DNA of 64,000 nt from an uncultured Granulosicoccaceae bacterium (GCA_938006335.1 CALLMF010000003.1:1-64000), one strand, 5' to 3'; shown: positions 55,381 through 64,000, numbered from the stretch's first letter. Translations and numbers: made by a program. The notes: a model not told the origin generated them from the sequence alone.

Positions 55381-57084
55381 CTACGCGGCCTGCGCATAGT
55401 CCCGATCAAACGGCTCGTTGGCGATCAAATGCAGCATGTTCTTGGCGCGTGAACACCCGACGTAGAAGTCTGCATTACCGAACACGGCGCGCGTGCCTGG
55501 CTTTGGCAAGTCGATCATCACTAGCGCATCCGCCTCCAAGCCCTTGAAGGATCGGATGGTCGTCAGCAAAACGCCTTTGCCGGCCTGCCAATCAGAGACA
55601 CTCGAAGTCAGTGGGACGCCTGCGATTTTCGAGACCTCCCCAAGACAACCGCGATCTGTCTTCCACGGCGACAGGATGGCGATCTGCTGCGGCCGGATCT
55701 TCTCGTCGGACAGCCAGGCGCCGACAAGCTTCTCGACGTGCCGTCGGCGCAACGCCTCGTCCCCGGCCACGTCCACCGTCACGGCAAGTCCTTCCGGGGC
55801 CTGCGGAGACACATCGCCTTTGATCGACACGATGTTGGCTGACCAAGTTGCGATGGAGCGTGTGTTGCGGCAATTGGTCGGTAGATCCAATCGAAGTGGA
55901 AGCCAGGCTTCAAGTGCTTTAGCGCCGTCGGCTTCAAAGAGATCCTGATGCTCGTCGTAGAACGCGTACACAGGTGCATCGTCAGCCACCAGCATGGCAA
56001 GCGCAGCCCACCAATCAGCGCGGAAGTCCTGCCCCTCATCGACGATCAGGGCGTCTATCTCGAGCCCTGCGGCTTCCGCGTTCTCGACCAGCAGCTCGGC
56101 GGTCTCGCGCTTCCAGAAGTCATCGGCGTCCTCGGGAGCGACTGGCACCTCGAACACGTCGCCACCCTTGCGCGTAACCGACTCGCATAGGTCATGAAAG
56201 GTATGGATCTCGAACGGATGGCGATCGTCTGCCGTCGCCTCGCGCAACCATGCCGCGAGCGAACGGTTGTAGCAGAGCATCATCGTGCGCTTGCCCTCTG
56301 CCGCGAATCGACGGGCCTGCTGTACGGCGAGCATCGTCTTGCCCGAACCTGCTACACCCCAGATACGAGCACGCGACTGCGAACGTGAATACGCAAGGAA
56401 GCGCGCTTGCTCATCGGTCATGCGATAAAGCACGGCGTCCTCCGTCTGAATACGCGCTGCGAGCGAAGGCACCAGTTGCATGCTCGGTAGCATCGCGTCA
56501 ATTACTTTCCTGAAGCTGACAATGCGCGCGTTGGGAGTCAGCTGGCGGCTCCAGCTCTTCAACGCGCCTTCAACAAAATCGCCTATGGAGCGTAGCGCTG
56601 TGCCATCACACAGAATGGCGGGATCGACGTTGGACGGCAGGGTGCCCTCTGTGCGTGTGGACGGTAGGACCACCGCGTAGCCGTAGGTGAAGCCGAGTTG
56701 TTGCCGCGGCATACCGAGGTTGTCTGCGACACGCCGGACAATGGTGTGCATATTGCCACGCGCCTGCTCGAACGGATCCTTGATGGAATGACGTACCCCG
56801 TGACGATCGACCGAGGTCCAGCTACCATCGCCATCGACGGACACGCCACCGCCCTTGACCTCAAGTACGAGCATGCCCTTACCCGGCCACAGGATCACCG
56901 CATCCGCCTCACCTTCGACGAGGCGGGAGACACGCCCGTTTTTGCCGCGATCGCGGCGAATCGTTTCCCAGGAATGCAGGATGATGCAGTCCTCCGGCAA
57001 ATCGCGCATCAGCGATGCGATGACCTCGCGCTCCGAGTCCGGCTGGATCGAGGCAACGTCGATGACGGGCAGAAGTCGGGGCAT
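55381..57084 (-). CDS. NERD-domain UvrD-like helicase
   Basis: About 567 residues from ATG at 57084, where the typical NERD N-terminus begins (MPRLLPVIDVASIQPDSERE); an in-frame GTG at 57171 is possible. Residues ~10-130 are the nuclease-related NERD domain, with Glu/Asp in GEADAVILWPGKG and the LEVKGGG core of PD-(D/E)xK nucleases. The superfamily 1 helicase follows: Walker A GVAGSGKTM, motif II IVDEGQDF, and CSRAKNMLHL near the end. It likely cuts or unwinds DNA and is common in anti-phage or DNA repair settings. It lies 150 bases after an HNH nuclease gene on the same strand. Confidence 0.87.
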   Translation of the reverse strand: MPRLLPVIDVASIQPDSEREVIASLMRDLPEDCIILHSWETIRRDRGKNGRVSRLVEGEADAVILWPGKGMLVLEVKGGGVSVDGDGSWTSVDRHGVRHSIKDPFEQARGNMHTIVRRVADNLGMPRQQLGFTYGYAVVLPSTRTEGTLPSNVDPAILCDGTALRSIGDFVEGALKSWSRQLTPNARIVSFRKVIDAMLPSMQLVPSLAARIQTEDAVLYRMTDEQARFLAYSRSQSRARIWGVAGSGKTMLAVQQARRFAAEGKRTMMLCYNRSLAAWLREATADDRHPFEIHTFHDLCESVTRKGGDVFEVPVAPEDADDFWKRETAELLVENAEAAGLEIDALIVDEGQDFRADWWAALAMLVADDAPVYAFYDEHQDLFEADGAKALEAWLPLRLDLPTNCRNTRSIATWSANIVSIKGDVSPQAPEGLAVTVDVAGDEALRRRHVEKLVGAWLSDEKIRPQQIAILSPWKTDRGCLGEVSKIAGVPLTSSVSDWQAGKGVLLTTIRSFKGLEADALVMIDLPKPGTRAVFGNADFYVGCSRAKNMLHLIANEPFDRDYAQAA

Positions 57085-57236
57085 GACGTGCGTCCATGTT
57101 GCTCGCTGAGGGCGGTACGAATCAGCATGTTCGACCACGATTGCATGGCTAACGGCCTGCCCGTCTGACACTGCACCGCTCGACGCCGGTATTCAGAACC
57201 TCTTCACGGCCCGGTCACACGGGTTTCGGCCCTGGT

Positions 57237-58046
57237 TCACGCAGCGCGAACGTATATGTCGTCGTTAGCCTCTGACAGACATCTCAGCGCATCGAGTACG
57301 TCGGTGTTGATCCCGGCATCGCTTCCGACAGCGTCGAGAATCGTGGACCGTTCCGTATCGTTGACCGCCGCGTCAAACGCATGCAACAACGCCGCCGTGG
57401 CGCGGTACGAGGGCCAGATGGACTCGAGCCACTCTCGGTAGTGCAACTCGGTCGCCACCGACTCCAGCGCAAGTAGCTTGTCCGACGCAAAGGCGGACGG
57501 ATTATCGAGCCCGCGTGAAGCGTAGGTACCCGGCTCACGACGTCTTAGCCACTGAGCATGCTGTTTGAGTGCACAACGCATGTAGTAGGTGTCGTCGCGG
57601 GTGTGACGGGGCAAGCCGCGGAGTTCACGGATACGCCAATCGAGTGCGACCAGTGAATTCCCGATCGCGCGATTGAACCACCAGTCCGACGCCACGATGA
57701 CCTCGCGGCGACGCAGATCGCACAGCAACTGATCGTCCGGCAGACCGAATACCCTCACATAGTCCCTCGTGATCCAGCCGTTGTGAAAGAAGCACAGGTT
57801 GTCGCTTCCGTTGTCCCTCTTCTTGATGTTGAACGTCGACGACACGCACGCGCCATTGTCCAGCGTGGACGTACCGCCCCGTGCACTCGGCTTCAGGTGA
57901 TCTGCCCAGTCGTTATCCCACTCTGGCGTCAGGCCCTGATCGGGGATCCACAGCGAGACGCCACTGAAGGCGCAGGTGGCGCGATCCCGACCGAAGATGG
58001 CTGACTTCTGGTTGTTGGTGAAATTGGTTCGCTTGCGCGAGGGCAT
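57237..58046 (-). CDS. HNH endonuclease-like protein
   Basis: 269 residues. The N-terminal 90 residues contain a CxxSG motif (RATCAFSG), DHLKPSARGGTSTLDNGA and NIKKRDNG, which fit the HNH fold (His of DH, Asn of DNG, N-K near the end). The remaining ~170 residues are helical and unfamiliar. It is a restriction-like nuclease candidate, immediately upstream of the NERD-UvrD gene, and may be cotranscribed with it. Confidence 0.72.
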   Translation of the reverse strand: MPSRKRTNFTNNQKSAIFGRDRATCAFSGVSLWIPDQGLTPEWDNDWADHLKPSARGGTSTLDNGACVSSTFNIKKRDNGSDNLCFFHNGWITRDYVRVFGLPDDQLLCDLRRREVIVASDWWFNRAIGNSLVALDWRIRELRGLPRHTRDDTYYMRCALKQHAQWLRRREPGTYASRGLDNPSAFASDKLLALESVATELHYREWLESIWPSYRATAALLHAFDAAVNDTERSTILDAVGSDAGINTDVLDALRCLSEANDDIYVRAA

Positions 58047-58389
58047 GGTGCGAGTGTCCGAGGCCTCCTTGGGACAAGGTAACGGCCAATGCGCAGATTA
58101 GCTTTCGAGCAGATGCCTCAATCTGAGGTAAGAACGCTGAGCAACAGGATTCCAGCGGAGCACCGGAGCAGAATTTTCTATTGACCGCCTATCTGCCAAC
58201 TCGATGGCCGATAGGCTGACCGATATAAATGAGGCCGCGCACACCAGCCTTCGAGTCACGAGGACTGGCAGTAAGGCCAGTTGCAGTACCGAGAACTGTG
58301 AGCCAGCTCGCTAAAAACTGTTTACGCGAGTAGACATCCGACTCCCCGACGGGAATCAGCGCCTCATCCATCTCCGGTTTTGCACCGAT
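58047..58389. other. 340-base gap without a convincing gene
   Basis: A minus-strand frame from 58479 to 58189 (96 residues) has no motif. The stretch precedes the HNH gene start and should hold its promoter. Elsewhere it looks like decayed sequence. Confidence 0.4.
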
Positions 58390-58594
58390 CTCTGCCCTCG
58401 TGGGAACACGCTCTTCCATCTCGGTTGCATCTGCAGCCAGCAAGCTTGAACTCTCTGAGCCCACTATCCGCACAGCCATTGGAAAACTGCAATCGCTTGG
58501 AGTCGTTGCAGAGTCAACAGGAAAACAACGGAATCGATGCTTTAGCTACTCGCGCTATCTTGGAATATTGGCCCAGAGGACGGAGCCGCTTTGA
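58390..58594 (+). pseudogene. C-terminal fragment of a Fic-family gene
   Basis: About 64 codons read ISVASAASKLELSEPTIRTA then IGKLQSLGVVAESTGKQRNR and CFSYSRYLGIL, with a stop at 58594. This matches the winged-helix tail found at the end of many Fic/DOC AMP-transferase proteins (TGKxRNRxFxYxxYL). The Fic domain itself is absent and no start site is apparent. Confidence 0.6.
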
Positions 58595-58644
58595 GAAGCA
58601 ACCAACACCGCATGTGCAGGCTGGGAACAAGCGGGTGATTGATG

Positions 58645-58704
58645 TGGTGGGCAGGGACGGAATCGAACGCGCCCGGCAGGGTGCCGACACGGAGATTTTC
58701 AGTC
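58645..58704 (-). other. tRNA-Phe-like 3' fragment, possible attachment site
   Basis: Read on the minus strand it runs GACTGAAAATCTCCGTGTCG, a tRNA-Phe anticodon arm with GAA, and later GTTCGATTCCGTCCCTG then CCCACCA, a T-loop, acceptor strand and CCA end. About 14 extra bases (ACCCTGCCGGGCGC) split the T-stem, and there is no D-arm or 5' acceptor strand. It is therefore not a working tRNA. Such 3' fragments mark the far end of elements inserted into tRNA genes. Confidence 0.5.
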
Positions 58705-58959
58705 CCTTTGGCGGCTCGATTCCGCTCGTAGATTCAAAAAATCAGCGAACAGTACTGGCTCTCGCTGCAGTACACAGTTGAGTGATGCGGGACTCACTCA
58801 TAAAATTCTCACGCACTTAAGACTACATGTTTGCACACGTCTGACTGATACTCGGCAAAACTTCGCAAGGATGCGAACACAACGCCGCGGCTTCTGTCTG
58901 GGCCGCCAAGGCCGAGCTGCAGCGCCCGCCGCATGACCTAGAGTGCCGTGTACTTCTCC

Positions 58960-59178
58960 GGACGACTGGCGTCCGGCGCGCCGGTGGTGTCGGCACCCCG
59001 GTCGACATCGTCCGACGGCGCGACGCACAGAACGGCCATGGGACCGATATCGACTGCCACCTGAAGCCGCTGGGCCTGACCGCCACCGAAGTTGCTGACC
59101 TGACCCGCTTCGTGCGACACGGCCTGTACGATCCGTCGCTCGAGCGCTTGCTGGACAACGCGGATGAGCAAACGCGCG
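58960..59178 (+). pseudogene. C-terminal remnant of a di-haem peroxidase-like gene
   Basis: The plus frame reads GTPVDIVRRRDAQNGHGTDID then LKPLGLTATEVADLTRFVRH and GLYDPSLERLL. That is the usual ending of cytochrome c peroxidase-like proteins (LxPLxLTxxExxDLxxFLxxGLYDPNL). No haem motif remains and the frame runs into the end of the opposite-strand jetD-like gene. Confidence 0.5.
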
Positions 59179-59181
59179 CAC

Positions 59182-60480
59182 TCACGACGATGCTGGATTC
59201 GCGTCGTTCAGAAGAAACTCGATCAACAACTCCTCATGCACCTGCCGGCGCACGGTGTCGAAACGCTCGCGCAGCATCGGATCCCACGGAGTGTCACCGC
59301 ACGCGGCGCCATCCGTCGGTAGCTCGATGCCTTGGTCGGCGGCGTAGTTGAGCGCGGCGTTGTAGTCGGCGGCACCCATGCGCCAGGGTTTGCAGCCGAG
59401 CGCGTGCAGGCGGCGGCAGATGGCGATGCCTGCCACGTCGAAGTCTCCGTGGTGTCGCACCGTCACGCCATGCGCGAGCAGTGCACTCACCAGGCGCATC
59501 ACCGCCGTCGCGGGATTGCCGTTGGTCGCGATGACCGCGAACGGGGTATCGCGTTCCGCGGCCGCCTCGACCAGCCGCGGGTTCTCGACCAGCAGCACGG
59601 CATCGCGTGGCGCGATCGTCACGGGATGTCGCTCCAGCGCGAATGTCGTCAGGTGCAGCGGCACGCCAGCCGCAGTCGCGGCCTGCGCCAACACCCCGAG
59701 GGTACTGTCCGGTGCAAGTGGTAGACGCCAGCCGAGCACGGGCGCGGACACGCGATCGTGAATCACGCCGGCAGCGCTCCAGATCGCGCGCCCATCGCGG
59801 GGTTCGAGGCTCCGAGCGCCCTTGAACCAGAGGGCGCGACGCGCGCAACGTTCCAACAGGACACCGTCATCGAGGGCGTGTGCCGAGCCGAACAGCTGTA
59901 CGGCAAGCTCCGTGCGCGCGAGGGGTTCCTCGGCCTCTGTCAAGGCGTCCAGCAAGCGGCGCGTGTTCGTCGTGGCCTCCCTGAGAGAGTCGTGATCCGA
60001 CCGCGCGAGTTGCCCGGACTGGAACAACCAGGACATCCACTCCATCGCCCAGGGTTCATGCCAGGTGGCGCACGTACGTTCGATGGCGGCGCGCGTCTCG
60101 GCACGCGACTGTCGCGCTTGGCGGCGCGCTTCGCTGTCGAGAGAACGCGGTGCGCCGAGTCGGGTCAACGCGTCGTCGAGATCCGTCCCGACCGAGTGCG
60201 CGATCAGGGCGCACTCTAGTGCGTCCAGATCGATCGTGGCGCCGATGGGTGCACCCAGCAGCGATGTCAGTGACAACCGTCCGTGCTCGCGCAGCGGTGG
60301 CACGCGCAAGCGGCCGCGTCGGTCGAGCCCGTAGCGATCGAGCCGGGCACGCACGGCCTGCCACAACGGCTGCACGTCCGCGTGCAACAGCGAGGACGGT
60401 GGAGATGCGGACGAGTCGTTCAGAACAACGACCCCTGCTCGTGCGACGGCAGGGATGCATCTGTGGATGCCTGCACGCAC
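59182..60480 (-). CDS. jetD: Wadjet type III JetD-like protein (TIGR02679/DUF2399)
   Basis: About 432 residues. The start is uncertain: GTG at 60480 overlaps the end of jetB by 61 bases with GGAGG upstream. The C-terminal half has the DUF2399 Toprim-like motifs: VLLVENPRLVEAA (catalytic Glu) and VRHHGDFDVAGIAI (Asp pair), plus a conserved WRMGAADYNAAL. In Wadjet systems JetD is the nuclease that cuts plasmid DNA looped by the SMC complex. Last gene of the operon. Confidence 0.87.
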   Translation of the reverse strand: MRAGIHRCIPAVARAGVVVLNDSSASPPSSLLHADVQPLWQAVRARLDRYGLDRRGRLRVPPLREHGRLSLTSLLGAPIGATIDLDALECALIAHSVGTDLDDALTRLGAPRSLDSEARRQARQSRAETRAAIERTCATWHEPWAMEWMSWLFQSGQLARSDHDSLREATTNTRRLLDALTEAEEPLARTELAVQLFGSAHALDDGVLLERCARRALWFKGARSLEPRDGRAIWSAAGVIHDRVSAPVLGWRLPLAPDSTLGVLAQAATAAGVPLHLTTFALERHPVTIAPRDAVLLVENPRLVEAAAERDTPFAVIATNGNPATAVMRLVSALLAHGVTVRHHGDFDVAGIAICRRLHALGCKPWRMGAADYNAALNYAADQGIELPTDGAACGDTPWDPMLRERFDTVRRQVHEELLIEFLLNDANPASS

Positions 60481-61580
60481 TCATCGCCATCGACCTCCGA
60501 CTCGATCACCGCATACCGCGCCGCAGCCGGCAAGCTGCGCACGCGAGTGTCGTCCACCTGCAACAGACGCAGGTCACCGAGCAGCCTGATCACGCGGTCG
60601 GCCAGTGCCGGTACGCTGGCCGTCTGACTCTTCGACCAGTGACGCGCATGTCGCTCGATCATCGTGGCCAGCATTGTCTCCATGTCGGCACGATCGACCT
60701 CGCCGCCGCGCTCGATCAGCGCGTCCAGCAGCAGTAGAGCGGCGTGGTTCAGGGTGTTTGCGGCGGGAAACGCGATGTCGGTGAGCCGATCCTCGGGATC
60801 GATCGCGACGACGCCCTCGGCACGGGCCTCGAGCTGCAGGCCGAACATGTCGTCGAGCATGGCGCGCTCCTCGCCGATCCGCCGACGTAGTTCGGACCAC
60901 TCGGGCTCGGTCACGTCGACGGCGTACAGCACGGGGTCCTCGACCAGCCGGGCGCGTAGCCACTGACGAGTGTTGGCGCGTGCGGCACTGCGGTCGATCA
61001 GATCAGACGGCGTTTCCGCGCGGGACAGTGCCGGTAGGGGCAGCAGCGCCACGCGATCCGGATCGAACTCAAGGACCGCATCGGCATCGGCGTCGGTCTC
61101 GTAGCGCCCGACCTTCTCGTGCAGTTCGGCGGCGAGACCGGTGTGGATGAGCCACTTCAGTACGACGACGAAAGCGCGACGATCGGCCGGCTCGCTACCG
61201 AGCGTGATCTCGGCATCGGCCGCGGCGCTGTGCACGTCACCCACCAGATCGCGCAGACTGATCACGCGCGGACCGGCAGCGACCGCGGCGAGGATCAGGG
61301 TCAGCAGCACGAGCTCGCGCTGCGTCATCGGGCGCGGCGTGCTGCCGACCGTATTCAGGGTGCGTCGATGTGCCAGGCTTGTCGTCTTGTACAAGCGTGC
61401 GGTGCGACTGGAGACCTGCAGGCGGTAGCCGAGGCGTTGGGTGAACAGGCGGTCGAGCGCCACCTCGTGCTTGCGCACCGCGGCGAAGGCCTCGGCGTCG
61501 CGCTCGGCGCACAGCAGCGGCGTCTGCAGCATCCGGCGTGCCGCGGCCTGCAGGGCCGGCTTGTCGGCGTCAGATGGCAT
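60420..61580 (-). CDS. jetB: Wadjet type III JetB-like protein (TIGR02678/DUF2398)
   Basis: About 386 residues from ATG at 61580, which overlaps the end of jetA by 11 bases. Family stretches include LGYRLQVSSRTARLYKT, LVEDPVLYAVDVTEPEWSEL and LQLEARAEGVVAIDPEDRLT. The protein corresponds to the kite-type partner (MukE-like) of the SMC complex. It is the third gene of the operon visible here. Confidence 0.88.
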   Translation of the reverse strand: MPSDADKPALQAAARRMLQTPLLCAERDAEAFAAVRKHEVALDRLFTQRLGYRLQVSSRTARLYKTTSLAHRRTLNTVGSTPRPMTQRELVLLTLILAAVAAGPRVISLRDLVGDVHSAAADAEITLGSEPADRRAFVVVLKWLIHTGLAAELHEKVGRYETDADADAVLEFDPDRVALLPLPALSRAETPSDLIDRSAARANTRQWLRARLVEDPVLYAVDVTEPEWSELRRRIGEERAMLDDMFGLQLEARAEGVVAIDPEDRLTDIAFPAANTLNHAALLLLDALIERGGEVDRADMETMLATMIERHARHWSKSQTASVPALADRVIRLLGDLRLLQVDDTRVRSLPAAARYAVIESEVDGDECVQASTDASLPSHEQGSLF

Positions 61581-63090
61581 GCAGGCGCAGCTCGGCATCA
61601 AGCAAGGTCAGCACGCCCTCCGGGCATTCGAGACGCACCGATGCGTCTGTACGACGGGTGACCTCGCAGGCGAGGTCGCGGTCCTCGGCGCGGCGGATCG
61701 GATCGTTCGGCACACGCCGCGCGCCGGACGCGGACAGCAGCATGCGAATGCGACGCAGGGCCTCGGTGGAGAGCTGTACGTCGATCAGTCGGCCATCCGC
61801 CTCGGCCGCAGCCAGCAGTTCCTCCGCGACTTTCGCATCGGCAAGGCGCATCGCTTCGCGCTCGCGACGTAGCACCTCGCGCTCCATTGCGCGATCCCGG
61901 ACCGGGCTGGCACTGCCGCGCTGCCGTCGCTCGCCGCGTTCGCGCAGCGTGACCGGTACCGCCGCGCGCGGCGCCGTTGCCCACGATGTGGTCGACGCCA
62001 CCGGGTCCTCGGCATCCCGCGACGGCAGACCGAGATGACGCGCACCGTGCAAGCCAAAGGCGGCATTCAGCAGCGCGTGCGCACTGTCCGCGTCGTCTGC
62101 CTGATCGAGCCAGCCGGCGAGCCTGACGAAATCGATACGTCGCGAGGCGCTGCCGCTACCAGCGCGCGAAAGGCGCGTGAGGTTCCCGGTCAGCGTGCGT
62201 ACCGCAGCCATCGCCTGACGAGTCAGCGCCTCCAGGCGCGAGGGGGCGTCGTGTTCCGCCTCGAACCAGCGCTGCAGGTGCCACCAGTCGGCGGAGTCGG
62301 TGCCGGCGATAGCGCGCACCTTGACCGTGCCGGCCATGCCCTGAGCCTCCACTCGTGCCGCGAGGCCGACACGCACACGCGCGCCGATCGCCTCGACGTG
62401 TGGCTCCAGCGCTCGCAGCGCGCGTGCGATCGGTCGGGTCATGCGCTCGATCTCGATCAGCTGCTCGGACACGTAGCCGACCAGGACCTCGGCGAAGAAC
62501 GCGATCTCCTCGGGGTCGAGGTCGTAGCGGCTCTGCCACTGGTTGATCGAGGCGAAGAACTGCGTGAGCTCATCACTGAACGAGGCGTGCGGATCGAACA
62601 CGCCGCGCACCGCATCGATCAGGTCGTTGACCGCGACACGCTCGAGCCCCTGCTCGACGAGGTCGAACAGGCGTTGCAGTGCGCGCAACACGTCGCGCAG
62701 GCGACCGGCCTGCACGTCGCCGATCTCGTCGACCCGCCCGAGCACGCCTTCGACCACGGCATGCACCTCCTGCCCGGCCCGCGTGATCAGATACCGATGG
62801 CGACGTCGGTAGTAGTCGTCGAGGCTGGCCGGGTTCCCGACCGTGGTGGACGCGGCGAGGTTGCCCCACGTGCGCAGGCTTTCCAGCCGATCGGGCACGA
62901 CGTCCGGGTCGATGTCAACGCCATCTGCGCGTAGGCGCGCGACCACGTCGTCGGGCGAGAACTCGGCGAAGAAGGTGTCGGCAAATATGCCAAGGATGGC
63001 CCGATAGTCGCGCCATTCCTCGCCGCCGACATAGCGGAACAGCAGACGCGCACGCGCCGCTTTGTCCGGTGCAGACGCCTGCTCGTTCAC
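61570..63090 (-). CDS. jetA: Wadjet type III JetA-like protein (TIGR02677/DUF2397)
   Basis: About 506 residues from GTG at 63090, whose GTGA overlaps the SMC gene's TGA (63087-63090). The N-terminus RARLLFRYVGGEEWRDYRAI and the segment LDDYYRRRHRYLITRAGQEV are typical. It acts as the kleisin (MukF-like) that bridges the SMC heads. An unusually Arg/Ala-rich helix lies near the C-terminus. Confidence 0.88.
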   Translation of the reverse strand: MNEQASAPDKAARARLLFRYVGGEEWRDYRAILGIFADTFFAEFSPDDVVARLRADGVDIDPDVVPDRLESLRTWGNLAASTTVGNPASLDDYYRRRHRYLITRAGQEVHAVVEGVLGRVDEIGDVQAGRLRDVLRALQRLFDLVEQGLERVAVNDLIDAVRGVFDPHASFSDELTQFFASINQWQSRYDLDPEEIAFFAEVLVGYVSEQLIEIERMTRPIARALRALEPHVEAIGARVRVGLAARVEAQGMAGTVKVRAIAGTDSADWWHLQRWFEAEHDAPSRLEALTRQAMAAVRTLTGNLTRLSRAGSGSASRRIDFVRLAGWLDQADDADSAHALLNAAFGLHGARHLGLPSRDAEDPVASTTSWATAPRAAVPVTLRERGERRQRGSASPVRDRAMEREVLRREREAMRLADAKVAEELLAAAEADGRLIDVQLSTEALRRIRMLLSASGARRVPNDPIRRAEDRDLACEVTRRTDASVRLECPEGVLTLLDAELRLHAI

Positions 63091-64000
63091 GCGGGCATCG
63101 TCAGGGTGTGACCATCCCACTGGCTGTGCTCGAGCAGGATGACACCCGCGGCTTCGTCGCGCACAACCTCGGTGATCGCGAGCGCCGGCACCGTCGCGTG
63201 CGTGCCCCACAGGCGTTCGCTGGTCGCGATGAAATCCAGGTCGAGTTCCACGAGCAGCCCGAACAGCCGGGCGTGGTTGTCTTCGGACACCTTCGCGAAG
63301 GCATCATCAAGCAGCAGGAAGCGCGGCACGCCGACTGGCGGCCCGGCCGCAGACGCGCGTTCCTCCAGCGCATCGCAGCCGGCGGCGAGGGCCGAGAACA
63401 GCGGCAGGTAGGTGACCAACTTCTTCTCGCCTTCTGACAAGGGCGTGCGTCGCGACAGCGGACGCTCGGCGTCGTTGCCGCGACGTAGCAACACGTGCAT
63501 GGTGTGCCAGCCGCGGTAGTCGAGCACGCGGTCGATCAACTCGCGGTAGGGCGACTCGGGTTCCAGCCTGCGCGCCTCGTCCAGTCGCGCAGCGAGGGTC
63601 TCGCGCAGCTCGCGCTCCTCAGCCTCGTTGCGTAAGTCCGGCAGTTTCTCGAGGATGTCGACCATGCGCGAGGTCGCCTCGTCGAGCTCCGGGTCGCGCC
63701 GCCATCGCAGGCGCACGCCGATGCCATGGCTCGTGGTCACACTCGCGAGCCGCTCGTTCATGCGCTCGATCAGGGTCTTCGCTTGCTGCAGCTTGCGCGC
63801 GACGTCGCCCGCGAGCTGACCGTGCAACAGTTCGCGCAGCGCCTGGTCCTGCTTCTGACTGAGCAGCGCCTGCAGCTGTCGAAGTTGCGTGCCGACCTCG
63901 ACCAAGGCATCCGCCAGGCTGAAGCGACCGAGCGGTCCGTTCACCGACAGTGACAACGCAAGGGTGGAATCCGGCTGGTGACTCTCGGCGTCCCACCCGG
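63087..64000 (-). CDS. jetC: Wadjet type III JetC-like SMC ATPase (TIGR02680), C-terminal part
   Basis: The C-terminal ~304 codons of an SMC/SbcC-like ATPase, open at the right edge so the N-terminus lies outside. It shows a coiled-coil segment with EERELRETLAARLDEARRLE, the signature motif LSEGEKKLVTYLPLF and Walker B RFLLLDDAFAKV. It is the motor of the Wadjet complex, extruding loops on small circular DNA. It stands first in this operon, ahead of jetA and jetB; the usual type III order as I know it puts it third. Confidence 0.9.
   Translation of the reverse strand, partial: GWDAESHQPDSTLALSLSVNGPLGRFSLADALVEVGTQLRQLQALLSQKQDQALRELLHGQLAGDVARKLQQAKTLIERMNERLASVTTSHGIGVRLRWRRDPELDEATSRMVDILEKLPDLRNEAEERELRETLAARLDEARRLEPESPYRELIDRVLDYRGWHTMHVLLRRGNDAERPLSRRTPLSEGEKKLVTYLPLFSALAAGCDALEERASAAGPPVGVPRFLLLDDAFAKVSEDNHARLFGLLVELDLDFIATSERLWGTHATVPALAITEVVRDEAAGVILLEHSQWDGHTLTMPA

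Noticed and set aside
58645-58704. A functional tRNA-Phe gene
   Set aside because: No D-arm or 5' acceptor strand can be found, and the T-stem is interrupted by about 14 bases.
62035-62934. 299-codon plus-strand frame opposite jetA
   Set aside because: It has no motif, and the minus strand matches TIGR02677 throughout.

Overview
The window is GC-rich bacterial chromosome. Gene content points to a gammaproteobacterium, probably marine or otherwise aquatic: a BCCT osmolyte transporter, a TRAP transporter, a vanadium-haloperoxidase-type enzyme, an OmpA-like outer-membrane protein with thrombospondin type 3 (TSP3) repeats, secreted haem proteins and dense phosphorelay genes. A Granulosicoccus-like genus is a guess from style, not something the sequence proves.

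Layout. 1-6.6 kb (minus): a BCCT transporter cut by the left edge, a large BTAD/ATPase regulator, and a secreted haloperoxidase/PAP2 enzyme just upstream of it. 6.7-9.6 kb (plus): TRAP transporter genes dctP-dctQ-dctM. 9.6-15.6 kb (plus): a small conserved gene and a 1657-residue TSP3/OmpA fusion. 15.7-23.5 kb (minus): a coupled racemase/DgcN-like pair for D-amino acids, a 1256-residue membrane hydrolase and an M20 amidohydrolase. 23.7-26.2 kb (plus): ankyrin protein, EamA transporter, lipoprotein. 26.3-32.8 kb: two divergent secreted haem proteins, one giant and one a CHRD lipoprotein. 32.9-35.6 kb: MFS transporter, lipoprotein and a 52-residue desulforedoxin-like protein.

35.6-47.1 kb is patchy. 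Short genes (a 41-residue membrane protein, DUF3140, a Pro-rich protein, DUF2789) occur as intact and decayed duplicates around a dead transglutaminase-like gene. Between them lie a phosphorelay cluster (receiver-kinase hybrid, orphan dimerisation/phosphoacceptor protein, CHASE kinase, three receivers), an HxlR-hchA-nitroreductase electrophile-stress locus and a CheB-like esterase.

47.3-55.2 kb (minus): a haem-sensing GGDEF-EAL protein, then a five-gene sugar-uptake operon (binding protein, ATPase, two permeases, SMP-30 lactonase) joined by 4-nt stop/start overlaps.

55.4 kb to the right edge is a defence-type region: a NERD-UvrD helicase, an HNH nuclease, remnants (Fic C-terminus, tRNA-Phe 3' fragment, di-haem peroxidase C-terminus) and a type III Wadjet (Jet) operon. 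The SMC-like gene leads the operon and runs off the window, followed by the TIGR02677, TIGR02678 and TIGR02679 genes.
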